Below are positions 7,230-8,257 of a DNA stretch of 8,257 bases, piece after piece; position 1 is the first letter of the stretch, and each line of letters begins with the position of its first letter. The notes under the pieces are model-generated. The model saw only the letters and a list, made by a program, of their open reading frames with translations. It was not told the DNA's origin and made no database searches. The stretch is taken from the NCBI GenBank assembly GCA_964565895.1, contig CAZMGT010000086.1, forward strand, positions 1-8,257, written 5' to 3'. Both the position numbers and the translations under genes were made by a program. This DNA is from CAZMGT01 sp964565895. Its GTDB lineage: Bacteria > Armatimonadota > Zipacnadia > UBA1398 > CAZMGT01.

Positions 7230-7664
7230 CTAGAGCGGGAATTTTTTGCGAGCCTCGCCCAGCCGCGGCGAGCTGCGCAGCTTTTGCTTGTGCTCCAAAA
7301 ACGTCTCCCTGTCCCACACCTCGCAGCGGGTGAACGCGCCGACGGTGACCACCTCGCGCTCGAGCCGGGCCCAGTTTTTTAGGTGGGCGGGGATAACTAC
7401 GCGCCACTGGGCGTCGACGCGGAGCTCGGCGGCGTCGGAGCCGAACAGGCGGCGAAGCTCCTCGGCGAGCTCGTCGAACTCGGGGAGGGCCTCGATGCGT
7501 TTTTCCAGGGCATCCCAACGCGAGAGGGGATAGAGGAGGACGCAAGGGTGGGCGCCGGCGACGGCGATAAACTCCTCGCCGAGCGCGGTACGCAGTTTGG
7601 CGGGGACGGTGTAGCGTCCCTTGGCGTCGAGCGAGTGTTCGAACGTGCCCAGCAGCCGAGCCAC
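7230..7664 (-). CDS. mraZ: MraZ, AbrB-like regulator of the dcw operon
   Basis: DNA-binding protein made of two tandem AbrB-like half-repeats. In bacteria studied it forms a ring-shaped oligomer, binds repeats near its own promoter and regulates the dcw genes. The 144-aa protein (usual length 140-150) shows repeat 1, GTFEHSLDAKGRYTVPAKLR (6-25), with DxxxR at Asp13-Arg17, and repeat 2, ELRVDAQWRVVIPAHL (80-95), with DxxxR at Asp84-Arg88. The latter is followed by VVTVGAFTRCEVWDRETF (105-122), matching the usual vlvG...r.EiWd.e.w. Repeat 2 has Trp87 where Gly is usual. I chose the GTG at 7662-7664 because the family N-terminus starts there and GGAG lies 6 nt upstream. An in-frame GTG at 7740-7742 would add 26 residues without family resemblance and lies in the operator-like repeats. 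rsmH follows after 41 nt. Confidence 0.95.
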   Translation of the reverse strand: MARLLGTFEHSLDAKGRYTVPAKLRTALGEEFIAVAGAHPCVLLYPLSRWDALEKRIEALPEFDELAEELRRLFGSDAAELRVDAQWRVVIPAHLKNWARLEREVVTVGAFTRCEVWDRETFLEHKQKLRSSPRLGEARKKFPL

Positions 7665-7670
7665 AGAGCG

Positions 7671-7674
7671 CTCC
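7671..7674 (-). promoter_or_regulatory. Ribosome binding site of mraZ
   Basis: GGAG with a 6-nt spacer to GTG at 7662-7664. It supports the short MraZ start over the in-frame GTG 78 nt further upstream. Confidence 0.65.
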
Positions 7675-7682
7675 AATCCGTT

Positions 7683-7708
7683 CGGGCCGGAGGTCGGTCG
7701 CCGGCCCG
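7683..7708 (-). promoter_or_regulatory. GC stem-loop in the mraZ leader
   Basis: On the minus strand CGGGCCGG (7701-7708) pairs perfectly with CCGGCCCG (7683-7690) around a 10-nt loop (7691-7700). The foot of the 8-bp stem is 8 nt upstream of the mraZ Shine-Dalgarno. No U-run follows, so it does not look like an intrinsic terminator. It could influence translation start or leader stability, or be a chance GC palindrome. Confidence 0.45.
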
Positions 7709-7735
7709 GCAGAGGTGGACCTTTGTAGGGACACT

Positions 7736-7761
7736 GCCCCACTTTGCTCCACTTGGCTCCG
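7736..7761 (-). promoter_or_regulatory. Three phased repeats, probable MraZ operator
   Basis: On the minus strand the hexamers CGGAGC (7756-7761), TGGAGC (7746-7751) and TGGGGC (7736-7741) follow each other at an exact 10-bp spacing, separated by CAAG and AAAG. Characterised MraZ sites are TGGG-type direct repeats with 5-nt spacers in E. coli and AAAGTG-containing repeats in mollicutes; both patterns have the same period and similar bases. They begin about where transcription of mraZ should start, a position suited to repression. The function is inferred from pattern and place. Confidence 0.65.
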
Positions 7762-7763
7762 CC

Positions 7764-7792
7764 AGCATACTATAAAACTCCACCAAGCGCAA
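7764..7792 (-). promoter_or_regulatory. Predicted sigma-70-type promoter of the dcw operon
   Basis: A -35 box TTGCGC (7787-7792) and a -10 box TATGCT (7764-7769) are separated by exactly 17 bp in otherwise GC-rich DNA. The start of transcription would fall near 7757, giving a leader of about 93 nt before the mraZ GTG. Overlapping -10 alternatives (TATAGT, TAGTAT) exist a few bases upstream. No other promoter this good was seen between the genes of the operon. Confidence 0.6.
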
Positions 7793-7805
7793 CCCTGTTG
7801 GCCGG

Positions 7806-7826
7806 ATTTTTCCAATTTTTTGTTTT
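7806..7826 (-). promoter_or_regulatory. A-rich tract upstream of the promoter, possible UP element
   Basis: Runs AAAA, AAAAAA and AAAAA lie on the minus strand within 21 bp, ending 13 bp upstream of the -35 box. This is the most AT-rich stretch of the window. It may act as an UP element for the RNA polymerase alpha subunit or as bent DNA; its distance is slightly larger than the classical UP position. The rest of 7793-7881 holds no gene I can support. Confidence 0.35.
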
Positions 7827-7881
7827 CGCGCGGGAAAAGGGGGCTGTTTGTCGTCCCGGTCCAGGCGACGAAAGCGGAGGG

Positions 7882-8238
7882 CTAGCCGCGGGGACCCTCC
7901 AGCGCGTGGACGGCGGAGGCGATGCACTCGGCGGCGGAGGAGAGCGTGTTGTGCAGGCGGTCGAGGATGGCGCAGGCGGCGGCGACGGCTTGATCGTCGG
8001 CCAGGGTTTGGCGGGCAACGCGGTCGGCGAGGAGCTGGGCAAAGTTTGGGCCGCGCTGCGCGGGCGGGGGGAGATCTTCTAAAAGCTCGCGGGGGAAGAT
8101 GGTGTTAAACAGGTCGAGCCACATGTCGGCGGCGGGGGCGAAGGCATCGGCGGCGGCGCGCAGATCAGCCGCGGCGGGGGGCCCGAGAACCTCGGCGCAG
8201 TGGCGCAGATAAAGCTCGGCGGCGCGGGCGTTGGCCAT
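7882..8238 (-). CDS. Unidentified small alpha-helical protein upstream of mraZ
   Basis: I do not recognise this 118-aa product. It looks largely helical and Ala/Leu-rich, with MANARAAELYLRHCAEVLG at the N-terminus, an aromatic patch MWLDLFNTIFPRELLEDLPPP (39-59) and two further amphipathic stretches (66-85 and 86-112). There is no signal peptide, membrane helix or nucleotide-binding motif. The ATG at 8236-8238 has no visible Shine-Dalgarno, and the frame stays open upstream to the window edge (QLNPQR before the Met), so the true start may lie outside and the gene may be cut. It is on the operon strand, but the AT-rich region and promoter before mraZ suggest a separate unit. It is called coding because it is the only frame here with balanced, protein-like composition; the antisense frames are Gly/Arg-rich. 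Confidence 0.55.
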   Translation of the reverse strand: MANARAAELYLRHCAEVLGPPAAADLRAAADAFAPAADMWLDLFNTIFPRELLEDLPPPAQRGPNFAQLLADRVARQTLADDQAVAAACAILDRLHNTLSSAAECIASAVHALEGPRG

Positions 8239-8257
8239 GCGCTGAGGGTTGAGCTGA

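Noticed and set aside
7851..7871. Imperfect hairpin after the unidentified gene, considered as a terminator
   Set aside because: The stem is TCGTC/GACGA plus CC/GG with a bulge, and it is followed by CAAACAGCC rather than a U-run. Too weak to call an intrinsic terminator.
7744..8082. Open frame of 112 codons on the plus strand across the mraZ promoter region
   Set aside because: It starts within the promoter and leader of mraZ, has no ribosome binding site, and turns Gly-rich opposite the minus-strand gene.
1..8257. Search for CRISPR arrays, tRNA or rRNA genes, insertion sequence ends and attachment sites
   Set aside because: No spaced long direct repeats, cloverleaf, terminal inverted repeats or transposase-like frame were seen; the window is filled by core cell wall and division genes.

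Overview
The window is the 5' half of a division and cell wall (dcw) operon, read entirely on the minus strand. Transcription runs from high to low coordinates: unidentified gene (7882-8238), promoter and leader (about 7665-7826), mraZ, rsmH (mraW), ftsL-like, ftsI (class B PBP), murE, murF, mraY, and the first codons of what is probably murD, cut by the left edge. The DNA is GC-rich (about two thirds G+C by eye). The only clearly AT-rich part is the control region upstream of mraZ.

The genes act in one process. MurE, MurF and probably MurD are cytoplasmic ligases that build UDP-MurNAc-pentapeptide, and MraY transfers its phospho-MurNAc-pentapeptide part to the lipid carrier to make lipid I. 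FtsI crosslinks septal peptidoglycan, FtsL belongs to the complex that activates it, RsmH methylates 16S rRNA, and MraZ is the expected autoregulator of the operon. MurE carries the DNPR motif of meso-diaminopimelate-adding enzymes, so a DAP-type wall is expected. Genes are packed with gaps of 12-41 nt or overlaps of 4-8 nt, which points to one polycistronic transcript with translational coupling.

The source organism cannot be placed firmly. MraY is the short form (324 aa) and RsmH has a Cys-rich C-terminal segment and an NPRARSAKLR-type tail. Both fit Gram-positive-like or deep-branching phyla (for example Armatimonadota) better than Gammaproteobacteria. The phylum is unresolved from sequence alone.

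I see no novel defence, mobile or biosynthetic system; this is a core chromosomal locus. The parts worth a second look are regulatory. Three 10-bp-phased YGGRGC repeats lie at the predicted transcription start of mraZ and resemble MraZ-binding repeats. A perfect GC stem-loop sits just ahead of the mraZ ribosome binding site. The next gene after mraY has no ATG, and a good Shine-Dalgarno there points at an in-frame ATT. The small gene upstream of mraZ is not recognised.
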